DNA from: Endozoicomonas arenosclerae
GTDB taxonomy: Bacteria > Pseudomonadota > Gammaproteobacteria > Pseudomonadales > Endozoicomonadaceae
Length of the DNA: 34,260 bases
NCBI RefSeq assembly: GCF_001562015.1
Contig: NZ_LASA01000051.1
Coordinates: 224,963 to 259,222 of the forward strand
Reading direction: 5' to 3'
Below the pieces are notes generated by a model that was not told the DNA's origin, did no database searches, and worked only from the letters and a program-made list of their open reading frames with translations. The translations under genes and the position numbers were made by a program. Of the stretch, positions 16,681 to 25,289 are shown piece after piece; within the stretch, counting starts at the first letter, position 1; the number at the start of each line of letters is the position of its first letter.

Positions 16681-18252
16681 TTACTGACGTACAACGCCTT
16701 GCGGCTTGAAATTGGCTACTTTCAGAGGAGAGTTGTTTTCAACATATTCCTTGAGTACATCAGCGTCGAGGAATCCTGTATCAACAAAGCCGGCTTTGTT
16801 GCTCAGTTTGGGGTACTTGTCACCGCCACCGGCAGAGAAGCTGAGAATGGCCATTTTGTAGGTTTTCCCGGTGTCGATTTTGTCACCTGATACTTTGACA
16901 TCGCTGACCTTGCCGTCGTTGATCATCATCTCAATGCCGGAAAAGTGTGCGAATGCGCCACTGTTGGTGGGCTTGGCCGCCACTACAGCCAGATAATCCA
17001 GAACTTCCTGTCCGTTCATTTCAACGGTGGTCAGAGTGTTGCCGAATGGCAAAACAGTCAGAACGTCTTTGTAGGTGATTTCACCTTCGTCGATGCTGGC
17101 ACGGATACCGCCGCCGTTCATGACAGCAAAGTCTGCACCGGTTTTTGCCATGAAGGCTTCGGTCAGAAGTGTGCCCAGGTTAGTCGGTTCGAAGCGAACT
17201 TCCTTGCGCTCGCCCATCAGACGTTGATCAACAGTCCCTACTTTTTCCTGAACCAGCTTGGCGCCTTTTTCCTGATAGGGCGTCAGCATTTCCAGCATGG
17301 CTGGGTCCTGGGCCAGTTTTACTTCAGCGTTTTTCGGGTTAACGGCAATCAGTTTGTAGTCAACCAGGTTTAGTTCACCATTTTTGAACTCGAAGTCTGC
17401 ACGACCTACAAATTTGCCCCATTCCTGGGCCTGTACGATGTAGGTACCGTTTTGCTGGTCAGGCTTGAACAGAGGGTCTTGAGAGTGGCCGCCGACGATC
17501 AGGTCAATACCATCAACATTTCTGGCCAGAGTAACGTCACCCGGCGCATTAACACCATAATTGGCATCAACATAGTGGCCCATATGGGTTGAGGCGATGA
17601 TGACATCGGCCTTTTTTTCCAGTTCTGGTACCAGCTTGGCTGCTACTTTTACTGGCTCTTCAAACGTCAGACCGGCAACATTTTCAGGGCTGGTTTGTTT
17701 AGGAGTATCGGTAGTCGTCAGGCCCATGATGGCAACGCGCAGGCCGTTGACTTCTATGATGGTGTAAGGTTTGAAAAGCGTTTTGCCACTTTTCTCATCT
17801 ATGATATTGGCAGACAGGAAGGGGAACTTGGCCAGTTCCTGTTGCATATCAAGAATAGCGCGGGGGTTATCAAATTCGTGGTTACCGACGGCCATGGCAT
17901 CATAACCGAGCAGGTTCATACCCATAAAGTCAGGAACAGCGTCCTGAAGATCGGACTCAGGAACACCGGTATTGATGTCACCGCCTGACAGAAGCAGGAC
18001 ATTGCCGCCATTGGCGCGTACTTCATCACGGATCTGGTTAACCAGAGTCATCCGTGCAGCCATTCCGTAGCGTCCTTTACGGTCCTGCCAGAATCGACCA
18101 TGGTGGTCATTGGTATGGAGAACGGTGAGTTTGTAAGTTTTATCTTGCTGGTAGCTGACTTGGGGCTTGGTCTCCATCAGAGAGCAGCCACTGATGGAAA
18201 GGGCCAGAGCTGTTGCGGTAAACAGTTTTAGGCCGTGTCGCATTAATTGCAT
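16681..18252 (-). CDS. Lipoprotein 5'-nucleotidase / UDP-sugar hydrolase (UshA/NutA type)
   Basis: A metallophosphoesterase that removes phosphate from nucleotides, so that the nucleoside and phosphate can be taken up. A lipobox (ISGC, Cys23) predicts a membrane-anchored lipoprotein, as in Vibrio NutA, rather than soluble periplasmic UshA. The metal-binding domain shows Asp49 and His51 (HTNDHHG), Asp92 (SGGDINTG), Asn124-His125 (VGNHEFD), His223 (STHMGH) and His256 (GGHSQD). The C-terminal nucleotidase domain has NGGGIRASIDEG and the base-binding region VLPFGNTL. The 523 residues fit the family. AAGGA lies 7 nt before the ATG at 18252. It is flanked by an exported nuclease and a porin on the same strand, but gaps of about 160-230 nt with hairpins suggest separate transcripts. 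Confidence 0.93.
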   Translation of the reverse strand: MQLMRHGLKLFTATALALSISGCSLMETKPQVSYQQDKTYKLTVLHTNDHHGRFWQDRKGRYGMAARMTLVNQIRDEVRANGGNVLLLSGGDINTGVPESDLQDAVPDFMGMNLLGYDAMAVGNHEFDNPRAILDMQQELAKFPFLSANIIDEKSGKTLFKPYTIIEVNGLRVAIMGLTTTDTPKQTSPENVAGLTFEEPVKVAAKLVPELEKKADVIIASTHMGHYVDANYGVNAPGDVTLARNVDGIDLIVGGHSQDPLFKPDQQNGTYIVQAQEWGKFVGRADFEFKNGELNLVDYKLIAVNPKNAEVKLAQDPAMLEMLTPYQEKGAKLVQEKVGTVDQRLMGERKEVRFEPTNLGTLLTEAFMAKTGADFAVMNGGGIRASIDEGEITYKDVLTVLPFGNTLTTVEMNGQEVLDYLAVVAAKPTNSGAFAHFSGIEMMINDGKVSDVKVSGDKIDTGKTYKMAILSFSAGGGDKYPKLSNKAGFVDTGFLDADVLKEYVENNSPLKVANFKPQGVVRQ

Positions 18253-18355
18253 AAGGGCATCCTTGTTTGACTGATTTCATTGTTATGAAATGCCGTCCCT
18301 GTCAAGGTTGGAGCATGCAGACTCAGACGACACTTACAGCCAATTTCTTGTTATT

Positions 18356-18385
18356 GGAGCCATCTCTCCTGTAGGAGAAATGGCT
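18356..18385. terminator. Hairpin between porin and nucleotidase genes
   Basis: GAGCCATCTCTCC (18356-18368) and GGAGAAATGGCTC (18373-18385) form a 13-bp stem with one mismatch and a TGTA loop. It lies 28 nt after the porin stop on the minus strand. There is no T run on either side, so termination is likely but not certain. Confidence 0.45.
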
Positions 18386-18413
18386 CACACACTGAATGAG
18401 CGTGGGTTTACAA

Positions 18414-19694
18414 TCAGAACTTGTAGTCCAGGTAAACACGCAGCTGGTTTTCGTCACTCTCACCGGGTACGTCGTCGTGGGTGTAGACAGCGTAACGAAC
18501 ACGAGTGCTCAGTCCCTTAACATTCTGGAATTTGTACTTCAGATCGATGCCGTGTTCGGTTTCAGAAGCGTCGCCACCACCGACTACGTCGATGCCTGAG
18601 CCATGACGGAATTTGTAGTCAATGGTCAGACCCTTGAATCCGGCGTCAGCAAAGTTGTAACCAAAGCCCAGGGCGATGACTTTCTCACCATCCCAGTAGA
18701 ACTCTTCAACCAGACCTGAGTTGGTCCAGGTGTTCCATGCGCCGTAGGAGTAACGACCAAAGTCATAGTAATGACGACCGGTCTTTTCGCTGCCATCGTA
18801 CATGTAGGAGTCAGCTTGCGTGTAACCCAGCCCAGCACGGACATAGGCAGCACCGAAGGAGTACTTGGCATTGAAATCGAAGGTTTGAGCCTTGTCGCCA
18901 AAGCCGTTACCACCCCAGCCACCACGTCCGCTCCAGAGGTCACCGTTTTCCTGAGAAATACGGTAGTTACCTTCCAGTGTCAGGCCGTTGCCGTCAGCCA
19001 TTTTGGTGTGGTGTTTAACGATGAACTGGTGGCCTTTGAGGTAGTCTTTGGCGAAACCATTCATGTACTTCAGGCTGAAGTTATCGATCTTGTAGTTGGC
19101 TTCCATACCCAGAATGGAGTCAATACGCTTGCCTTCGTAGGTTTCCATCTGCTTCATGCCAGCAGTGTCCCTTGGCAGAACAGCATTAACCCAGGCAACA
19201 CCTACATTCAGACCGCTGAAGTTAAAGTCGGCATCAATACCCTGCCAGGAGCTTGGAATAGAGCGAGAACCAGAACCTGAAATCAGGCCGGTGTAGATGC
19301 GGGTACGTCCAGCTTTGAAAGAAGCACCCATATCCTTGTCACCGAACTTGCCTTTCAGGTAAGCCTGGCCCAGTTTACTCATGCCTTTCTTGCTGCCGTA
19401 GATCAGCAGGTTCTTAGGGTCTTTGGTGTTGCCGTCGTCAATGGCGTCTGCGCCGTAGTATGAAGCGTCAAAACCAAACATGTCGAAAGCATAACCCGAC
19501 TTCAGGTTGATAACGGCACTGGCAGTCCATGCACCAGCGTCGCCTTTTCCGTCTTTCTTGTCTGCGTCGATATAAACAGTTCTCAATTTTCCGCCGATCG
19601 TGGCGTCTTCATAAAGAGAACTGAAATCTGCGTGTGCTGTTGTTGCAGTGATAGCTGCAGTAATAGCCAAACAAAGTGTACTCTTCCGGTACAT
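18414..19694 (-). CDS. Outer-membrane porin, OprD-like
   Basis: A 426-residue outer-membrane beta-barrel. It begins with a signal peptide (about 1-22, ending TTAHA, mature DFSSLYEDATIGGKLRTVYID). Alternating hydrophobic and polar strands rich in Gly, Tyr and Asp follow, and it ends in YLDYKF with the terminal Phe needed for barrel assembly. The N-terminus, the length and the glycine-rich loops fit the OprD family of specific channels (amino acids, peptides, small acids or oligosaccharides). The substrate cannot be told. AGGGAG lies 6 nt before the ATG. The position behind a nuclease and a nucleotidase suggests a possible role in product uptake, which is an inference. Assignment to OprD rather than another porin family is moderate. 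Confidence 0.8.
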   Translation of the reverse strand: MYRKSTLCLAITAAITATTAHADFSSLYEDATIGGKLRTVYIDADKKDGKGDAGAWTASAVINLKSGYAFDMFGFDASYYGADAIDDGNTKDPKNLLIYGSKKGMSKLGQAYLKGKFGDKDMGASFKAGRTRIYTGLISGSGSRSIPSSWQGIDADFNFSGLNVGVAWVNAVLPRDTAGMKQMETYEGKRIDSILGMEANYKIDNFSLKYMNGFAKDYLKGHQFIVKHHTKMADGNGLTLEGNYRISQENGDLWSGRGGWGGNGFGDKAQTFDFNAKYSFGAAYVRAGLGYTQADSYMYDGSEKTGRHYYDFGRYSYGAWNTWTNSGLVEEFYWDGEKVIALGFGYNFADAGFKGLTIDYKFRHGSGIDVVGGGDASETEHGIDLKYKFQNVKGLSTRVRYAVYTHDDVPGESDENQLRVYLDYKF

Positions 19695-20091
19695 TGTAAC
19701 TCCCTGGGTGTTGTGTTTATTGTCTTTATTTTCCGGTCAGTCATCTCATAGCAAATTTAATGCCGATAGAGAGCCCCTTGTGACCAGATCCGTGTCAGTG
19801 AATCATGCTGCTTTTTGAGCAGTTATGATCGGGTTTGGGATTCTAGTACCAGTTTAAATAATTTGCATCATAAATTTATAAGCAATTTGACTTAGTAGTC
19901 AGATTTTTTTAATGGTTTTGGTGATCAAAGCTAAGGGCGGTATTGATTCCGGTTTTTTTAAACGACAGATGTTTTTTTTTAGAAAAGACAGGGCGAAAAC
20001 TAATCACTTTGATTAATTAATGTGAGTAACCTCTAATTGAAAGTGTCGTATGGTTGCTAAGAAGAAAAGATTGGAGAAGTAAAAAAATAAA
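19695..20091. other. AT-rich intergenic region carrying the porin promoter
   Basis: These 397 bases are AT-rich, with many A and T runs, and have no coding signal. They lie between the porin start and the end of the 729-residue gene, both on the minus strand, so the porin promoter must be here. I cannot single out one -35/-10 pair. The AT content is higher than in the neighbours. Confidence 0.5.
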
Positions 20092-22281
20092 TCAATTTTG
20101 ATAGGGGCATTCGATCGGTATTAATTGACCACTTTCTTCTGTGTACCAGTCGATTTTGCCATCTTTGGTTGCCAGTTTTACGGTCACTTCTGGTTCCGTT
20201 GCACTCACAATGCCACGTTTTAGGGCATCCATGGAAACTATGGATCTTCCATTGATCTGATAGGTCTCCAATCCTATAACGCCCGCACCGCGAGCCCCGA
20301 ATAAATAAGATGGCTTGCTGGCATTGGTTGTATAGTCAATGGCCAGATTGCCATCAGGAAGATGAGTTACGGTTACCAGATGGTTGTCATCAGGGTCCTT
20401 GCCCATGGGGGTTAGTAGAAAGGGAGTGACTTTTCGTAATCGATAGGCTTCGAGTTTCGTCTGGTAGGCAGCAAAGCTTTGAGTGAGGAGTTTCGACAAT
20501 GCAGTAGCAGCCCGTCTGTTTCCAAGAAACCGCATCAGCTGTGTGCTTTCCATAGTATGGAGACCATGTTCGAAATGCCTGTCTTTTCTTTTTTTTCTAC
20601 TTCCAGGGGCTACTCTGAAATCAAAGTCAGTACGGGGGCGGTCTTTTTCAAACTGAGCCAGCATCTCATCCGATTCATTAATACTCCTTAAAATGGTCTG
20701 CCACTCTTTACGCATCTGGTCTTTGATATTCAGGGACTCTGGAGTCAAAGGTGTTTGTGTATTGAGCCCGTATTGAAGGGTCTTGGGGAGTCTCTTTGCT
20801 GCTTCTTCCGCTATATGCTCGACCCATTGTTCTGAAGGCCCCTTGATCATTTCCCGAACTTCTTGAGAAACCGTAGTGAGTTGGCAGGCTTCGTTCATTT
20901 CCTCTACAAGAATAAACAGGCGAGAGATGCTGGCGTCGTAGGCAAAATCATTTGTCCTGTCATTAACCTTGCTAAGAAGTGCCGGTAGTTCTGAGACTTT
21001 AAATTTTCTTAAATCCTTATCAGTTTCGTTGAAGCGTTCGACTCTCTTAACAATCAGGTCCATGTTTTGGTGAAATGTTTGTTGCCAGGGAGAGTCCTGT
21101 ATTTGATCCGGCGGATTGGGGGATATCAGGTGTTGGGAAACCAGTGAGAAAAGCTGGCTGAACATGGGGAGTTCCCCAGGCATTTGAATCATTAGCGCCA
21201 TTACATAATGATTAAGCCTCTCTTCAGTTAATTGCTTCTGTTGAATATCGGATATAAGGGCAGAAGCCGTTATCTCTGTATTTTCATCCAGAGTAGCTGC
21301 TGACAATAAAGACAGACATTCCTGAAGAACGGGTCCAATTGGATTTGCAGTCTCAGTGCTTGCCAATCGCTGCTGAAGACTGATGTTTGATTGAAGAGCG
21401 CTAACACACATTTGCAATGACTGATCTAACCCTTCGTAATATTGAATGGCGGGATCGATGGTTAATGCCAGTAATCGATCAAGATGGTCAACCTCTAGAG
21501 GCTCTTGCAACTGGCTTTTGGCCGGCTCTTCGACAAATTCTGAAAGTGAGAGGCAAAATGCTTCCAGCTTCTTTAGTGTCATGAAGCCTGACTGCTCCGA
21601 AGCAAGTTTCTGGACAGGTCGGGATTTAAGAGTCCGCTCCATCGCCCAAAAGTGTTCTGCAGTTAACTCTACAGGGAGCAATGTATAGCTATCGGGGCTG
21701 TTTTTGCGAATAAATCCCAGCCGGGTTAAATCATCATTAGAAAAAAGAGGCGCTTCATCGACTCTGGCAGGGTATACACAATGGAAAATATAGTTTTGGT
21801 TTAAAGTGCGCCCATCCTCAATCCAGGCTCGACCAAATTCTATGGGATCTGTGCAAGTCAGGTAACGATCCAATAGAAATAATTGTTGGTCATTGAGCTT
21901 TGTGGCAAAGAACCCTGCCGGTTTGAGAGCATTGGTTTGTCCAGTGGCCATGCCCAACTCTGTCATCAAAAAGGCAACTTTGCTGCGGAACTGGTCTTTG
22001 CTTTCATAGAAATCAGAATAATGTTGTTCCAGTGATTCTACGAATTGATCCAGTGGCTGCTGTTTCAGTCTTTTGTTTCTCAATTGCAGCAATTCTTCGC
22101 CGCCCCCTTTGGCAGATATTTGCCATTGAGCCAGCGTTTTTGCTGAAAAAGGTTGTCCGTGAGGTAGAGCCGTGTGAGCAGGCTGAGCTTTAACTTTGTG
22201 GCCCTGCCATAAACCTGAGATACGACCAAGCCCGCTGGATAGCGAGTGATAGACGGAGCTGAATATCCTGGGTATTCGCAT
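20092..22281 (-). CDS. Hypothetical protein, 729 residues, family not recognised
   Basis: An intact long frame with no family that I recognise. The N-terminus (MRIPRIFSSVYHSLSSGLGR) is basic and amphipathic but is not a standard Sec signal peptide, and I see no membrane segment. The middle (about 80-560) looks mostly helical, with many Gln, Glu and Leu, for example FVESLEQHYSDFYESKDQF. There is a basic patch SRKKRKDRH near 575. The last about 100 residues are richer in beta-type sequence (VTVTHLPDGNLAIDYTT, then KDGKIDWYTEE). The soluble, helical, low-similarity character would suit a secreted effector or a cytoplasmic scaffold, but no secretion signal proves it. A ribosome site AAGGAAGA lies about 10 nt before the ATG. 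The AT-rich upstream and downstream flanks suggest an accessory locus. Confidence 0.8.
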   Translation of the reverse strand: MRIPRIFSSVYHSLSSGLGRISGLWQGHKVKAQPAHTALPHGQPFSAKTLAQWQISAKGGGEELLQLRNKRLKQQPLDQFVESLEQHYSDFYESKDQFRSKVAFLMTELGMATGQTNALKPAGFFATKLNDQQLFLLDRYLTCTDPIEFGRAWIEDGRTLNQNYIFHCVYPARVDEAPLFSNDDLTRLGFIRKNSPDSYTLLPVELTAEHFWAMERTLKSRPVQKLASEQSGFMTLKKLEAFCLSLSEFVEEPAKSQLQEPLEVDHLDRLLALTIDPAIQYYEGLDQSLQMCVSALQSNISLQQRLASTETANPIGPVLQECLSLLSAATLDENTEITASALISDIQQKQLTEERLNHYVMALMIQMPGELPMFSQLFSLVSQHLISPNPPDQIQDSPWQQTFHQNMDLIVKRVERFNETDKDLRKFKVSELPALLSKVNDRTNDFAYDASISRLFILVEEMNEACQLTTVSQEVREMIKGPSEQWVEHIAEEAAKRLPKTLQYGLNTQTPLTPESLNIKDQMRKEWQTILRSINESDEMLAQFEKDRPRTDFDFRVAPGSRKKRKDRHFEHGLHTMESTQLMRFLGNRRAATALSKLLTQSFAAYQTKLEAYRLRKVTPFLLTPMGKDPDDNHLVTVTHLPDGNLAIDYTTNASKPSYLFGARGAGVIGLETYQINGRSIVSMDALKRGIVSATEPEVTVKLATKDGKIDWYTEESGQLIPIECPYQN

Positions 22282-22383
22282 GCCTGACCGATCTTCCTTG
22301 ATAAGAGGTATGCAATTCTGAGTTAGATATCTTTATTGCAACTCATATATAAAAAACTAGAGATAATTGAGTGAGTTAGCCAG

Positions 22384-22427
22384 TTTGAGAGCATCTTTCA
22401 ATGGAATCCTGCCAGGATGCTCCCAAA
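22384..22427 (-). terminator. Possible terminator of the deaminase-like gene
   Basis: TTTGAGAGCATC (22384-22395) pairs with GATGCTCCCAAA (22416-22427) with one mismatch and a 20-nt loop. It lies about 30 nt past the gene's stop on the minus strand. No T run follows. Confidence 0.3.
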
Positions 22428-22456
22428 CCGATATGATAAAGAATGCCTTTCAGGGC

Positions 22457-23014
22457 CTAATCTTCCAGTTCAAGCATCCAGTCGCCAGTCATCCAGAACT
22501 CGTCGAGGTCCAGTGACATGACCGGGCGGTCTCCCTGGTCAAACAGTGCTTTTGCATCTTCAAAGGCTTCAATGCAATCTTCCTCCAGAACAGGGCCGAT
22601 CAGTTCTGGACGATTCTCATTGTCTTTACCGGCGCGATCCAGAATTTCTGCAGCTTCAAAGCCAAAGGGGCAACCCCAGAGTTCTTTTAGACGCTGTTTT
22701 GAAGCACCGTAGGCTATTTTGGCAATATTGATATCATGCATTTTGCACCAGAGTATGGTCGACATGGCCGAGCATTCAGGCTCAGCATTGGTCAGCAGAA
22801 TCAGCTCCTGATCTTTGCGGACATGATAGTTTTGGGTCAGTGCATGCAATGCCAGTCCCTCTGCGCTGAACAAAGGACTTATATGGCGGGCATGAGCGGC
22901 GGTGACCAGAATCTGACCACAGGGGTCGAGAATGCAGCAGGCATAGGGGGCGACCGGGTTAGCATTGATGCCAAGCTCAATCAGCTCACCCATCATCTCT
23001 TCATACTCTTGCAT
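22457..23014 (-). CDS. Deaminase-fold protein with degenerate zinc motif
   Basis: A 185-residue protein resembling nucleoside/nucleotide deaminases of the CDA superfamily. The strand pattern APYACCILDPCGQILVTAA (about 22-40), the helix after SAEGLALHAL (50-59) and the LILLTNAEPECSAMSTILW strand-helix (71-89) followed by AKIAYGAS match that fold. However, the motif positions are altered. Where active enzymes have HAE this protein has S50-A51-E52, keeping the glutamate but not the zinc-binding His. Where they have PCxxC it has P79-E-C-S-A-M-S, with at most one Cys. It may be an inactive or repurposed member, or use other metal ligands (several other Cys are present). GGAGAA lies 7 nt before the ATG. 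Substrate unknown. Confidence 0.65.
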   Translation of the reverse strand: MQEYEEMMGELIELGINANPVAPYACCILDPCGQILVTAAHARHISPLFSAEGLALHALTQNYHVRKDQELILLTNAEPECSAMSTILWCKMHDINIAKIAYGASKQRLKELWGCPFGFEAAEILDRAGKDNENRPELIGPVLEEDCIEAFEDAKALFDQGDRPVMSLDLDEFWMTGDWMLELED

Positions 23015-23316
23015 GACCGTTCTCCGGGCTGAGTAAAAACAGGCAAATGTTATGGCCTATAAGCTAGTCATAAACCGCAGTAAACGTTAGAAATTATTTT
23101 TCTTTTGTACTGTCTGCCGAATTAATCAGTCGTTGGTTTCAAAAATTGAAGCATTTTTGAACAAAGAGTTGTCTGGCCTTTTGTTTGAGATGTCTGTCTC
23201 AGTGTGGAGTTCAGTCATTTGTATTATATGAAGTTCCATGGTTGCCCATTCACGGGTAAGATGCGTTCTCAGGGAATACAAAGAATGATAAGCCCGCAGT
23301 ATAAGGTGAAGAACGA
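23015..23316. other. Intergenic region upstream of manC
   Basis: There is no gene in these 302 bases between two divergent genes. The manC promoter is expected at about 23200-23290; a TATTAT near 23222 is the best -10 candidate, without a good -35. TGAGA (23186-23190) and TCTCA (23197-23201) form a 5-6-5 palindrome of the general shape bound by CRP-like regulators, but not its consensus. Confidence 0.4.
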
Positions 23317-24699
23317 ATGATACCGGTTATTCTTTCAGGGGGCAGTGGCACACGCTTGTGGCCTTTAAGCCGGAAAGACCATCCTAAACAGTTTCTGAAG
23401 TTACTCTCGGATCACTCCCTGATCCAGGAAACCCTGCTTCGTCTGAAAGGGTTGAGCAAGCAGAAGCCTATCGTGATATGTCACGAATCCCACCGTTTCA
23501 AGGTGTTGGAACATAGCCGTCAGATTAATCAGCCACTGGAAGCTATTTTTCTTGAACCTATGGCCAGAAATACGGCACCTGCCCTGGCTTTGGTGGCGCT
23601 GCAGAGAGTCGCACTGGGGCAGAATGAACCTTTATTGGTATTACCTGCTGACCACCGTATTCTGGATGTGAAAGCTTTTCAGGACGCTTTGAAAGTTGCT
23701 GAGCTACATGCACTGACCGGGGCGCTGGTGGCTCTGGGGGTTGAAGCAGAAGAACCTCATACCGGTTATGGCTATATCAAGCGGGGCGGGAAAAAGTGTA
23801 ACGCTTATCGTATAGACAGTTTTCGCGAGAAGCCTGATCTGGCAACGGCCAAGTCGTATGTAGAATCCGGAGACTATTACTGGAACAGCGGCATCTTTAT
23901 GTTTCAGCCTGAAGCCTATCTGGATGAGCTGCAAAGGAATGAACCGGGTATTGTTGTCGCATGTCATAAGGCATTAGCCAGTCTTCACGAAGACCTGCAA
24001 TTTCTTCGAATCAATGAACAGGCTTATGGCAGTAGCCCTTCCAACTCCATTGATTATGCGGTGATGGAACATACCCGAAAAGGGGTGGTCGTACCGGTAT
24101 CCTGTGGCTGGTCAGATATCGGTAGCTGGACCTCATTACAGGCATGTTCCGAAGCTGATGAACAGGGAAATGTCATCAAAGGGAAGGCCATTGTCGAGCA
24201 ATGCAGTAATAGTTACATTCGCTCCGGGCACAGAACCGTAGCTGCTGTGGGGCTTGAGAATGTAGTGATTGTTGACAGTCATGATGCGGTGATGGTGGCT
24301 TCAGCAGATCATGTACAGGATGTAGGCAAGCTGGCCAAACAGTTCCAAAGCCCTTCGAGCGTCAAGCTACCTCAACAGGAAGAAGAAGTCTTTCGCCCCT
24401 GGGGTCACTATAAAAATCTGTCTGTGGAAGACAATTACTGCGTGAGGAAGCTGAGCATTTTGCCCGGCGCTTCCTTATCAGAACACAGTCATAACCTGAG
24501 ATCCGAGAGTTGGGTGGTCCTCCAGGGGCAGGCAAGAGTTCGAGTTGAAGGTCAGGTACATGATCTGGGACCGGGTGAATCCATTAATATCAAGAGCAAG
24601 CTGAAACACAGGCTGGAGAATGTGGGCGAGGGTCCCTTGGAAATTATTGAAACCCAGACAGGGCTGGCCATTTCTGAAGAGGATATTGATCGAATATAG
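23317..24699 (+). CDS. manC: Mannose-1-phosphate guanylyltransferase / mannose-6-phosphate isomerase
   Basis: A bifunctional type II enzyme that makes GDP-mannose from mannose-1-phosphate and GTP and interconverts fructose- and mannose-6-phosphate, feeding polysaccharide synthesis. The 460 residues match the family (about 470-480). The nucleotidyltransferase signature GGSGTRLWPLSR is at 8-19, with PKQFL at 23-27. LPADHRI, then GYGYIK and YYWNSGIFMF follow. The C-terminal cupin isomerase domain (from about 365) has FRPWGHYKNL, the SEHSHNLRSESWVVLQG metal region and DLGPGESINIKSKLKHRLEN. No polysaccharide cluster surrounds it, so it stands alone here. AAGGTG lies 8 nt before the ATG. It is convergent with the regulator gene downstream. 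Confidence 0.95.
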   Translation: MIPVILSGGSGTRLWPLSRKDHPKQFLKLLSDHSLIQETLLRLKGLSKQKPIVICHESHRFKVLEHSRQINQPLEAIFLEPMARNTAPALALVALQRVALGQNEPLLVLPADHRILDVKAFQDALKVAELHALTGALVALGVEAEEPHTGYGYIKRGGKKCNAYRIDSFREKPDLATAKSYVESGDYYWNSGIFMFQPEAYLDELQRNEPGIVVACHKALASLHEDLQFLRINEQAYGSSPSNSIDYAVMEHTRKGVVVPVSCGWSDIGSWTSLQACSEADEQGNVIKGKAIVEQCSNSYIRSGHRTVAAVGLENVVIVDSHDAVMVASADHVQDVGKLAKQFQSPSSVKLPQQEEEVFRPWGHYKNLSVEDNYCVRKLSILPGASLSEHSHNLRSESWVVLQGQARVRVEGQVHDLGPGESINIKSKLKHRLENVGEGPLEIIETQTGLAISEEDIDRI

Positions 24700-24780
24700 G
24701 AATCGGTATACCCGAAAGTGCAGCGGCCCGAGGCTTAATGCTTTTAAAACAGGTGCTGCTGCAATTTTGTTGCATCGCTG

Positions 24781-24806
24781 ACAGCCCTTTATAAGGGCAG
24801 GGCTGT
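24781..24806. terminator. Convergent terminator between manC and the Lrp-type regulator
   Basis: Two alternative hairpins overlap: ACAGCCCT (24781-24788) with AGGGCTGT (24799-24806), and the tighter palindrome GCCCTT-TAT-AAGGGC (24784-24798). The structure covers the stop codon of the regulator gene and lies 80 nt after manC. No long T run is present. Confidence 0.45.
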
Positions 24807-25256
24807 GGTGGATTTTACTGAGGCCAGGGCCAGAGCGGTTTTAACATGGCTGACGCCCGGCAGGGTAAGCAGCTCTTTCATAATAAACTCATTTAATGCC
24901 TGACTGTTGGGTGCCATGACTTTCAGCAGGTAATCGCCCTCACCCGTAATAGCGTGGCACTCCAGTATCTGATCCATATGAAGGATTGAGGTTTGAAAAC
25001 TTTCCGCTGAGTTTTTGCCGTGCTTGGCCAGAGTTACCGTCACAAAGGCTGACACATCCAGGCCCAGGGCCTGGGGGTTCAGCTGAGCTACCTGTTTTCT
25101 GATATACCCCAGCTTCTTCAGGCGGCTAATGCGCCTGGAGCATTGAGAACTGGACAGATTCACCCGCTGAGCGAGGTCTGCCAGAGAGACACCGTCTTCC
25201 TTCTGCAGGCTATCCAGAAGACTTACGTCGTACTTATCCAAAGATTCAGCCATCAT
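24789..25256 (-). CDS. Lrp/AsnC-family transcriptional regulator
   Basis: A small regulator with an N-terminal helix-turn-helix (about 8-55: DVSLLDSLQKEDG, LADLAQRVNLSSSQCSRRISRL) and a C-terminal ligand-sensing RAM domain (about 70-145: FVTVTLAKHGKN, then CHAITGEGDYLLKVMA). Members bind amino acids and assemble as octamers or dimers. I place the start at the ATG at 25256 (MMAESLDKYD, 155 residues), with AGGA 8 nt upstream. The frame is open to a TTG at 25277, but that codon overlaps a palindromic operator. It is divergent from hppD and phhA, so it probably controls aromatic amino-acid degradation in response to Phe or Tyr and itself, which is an inference from context. Confidence 0.92.
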   Translation of the reverse strand: MMAESLDKYDVSLLDSLQKEDGVSLADLAQRVNLSSSQCSRRISRLKKLGYIRKQVAQLNPQALGLDVSAFVTVTLAKHGKNSAESFQTSILHMDQILECHAITGEGDYLLKVMAPNSQALNEFIMKELLTLPGVSHVKTALALASVKSTTALPL

Positions 25257-25270
25257 GAACACGGTCCTGA

Positions 25271-25289
25271 TATGCAAGCAATTTGCATA
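25271..25289. promoter_or_regulatory. Candidate Lrp/AsnC operator
   Basis: A perfect palindrome TATGCAA-GCAAT-TTGCATA lies 15 nt upstream of the regulator's ATG. A third TTTGCAT occurs at 25324-25330. A repeated half-site directly before an Lrp-family gene suggests autoregulation. Confidence 0.5.

Noticed and set aside
18270-18330. TTGACA on the minus strand before the nucleotidase gene
   Set aside because: The nearest -10-like TAACAA is only 14 nt away, too short a spacer for a confident promoter call.
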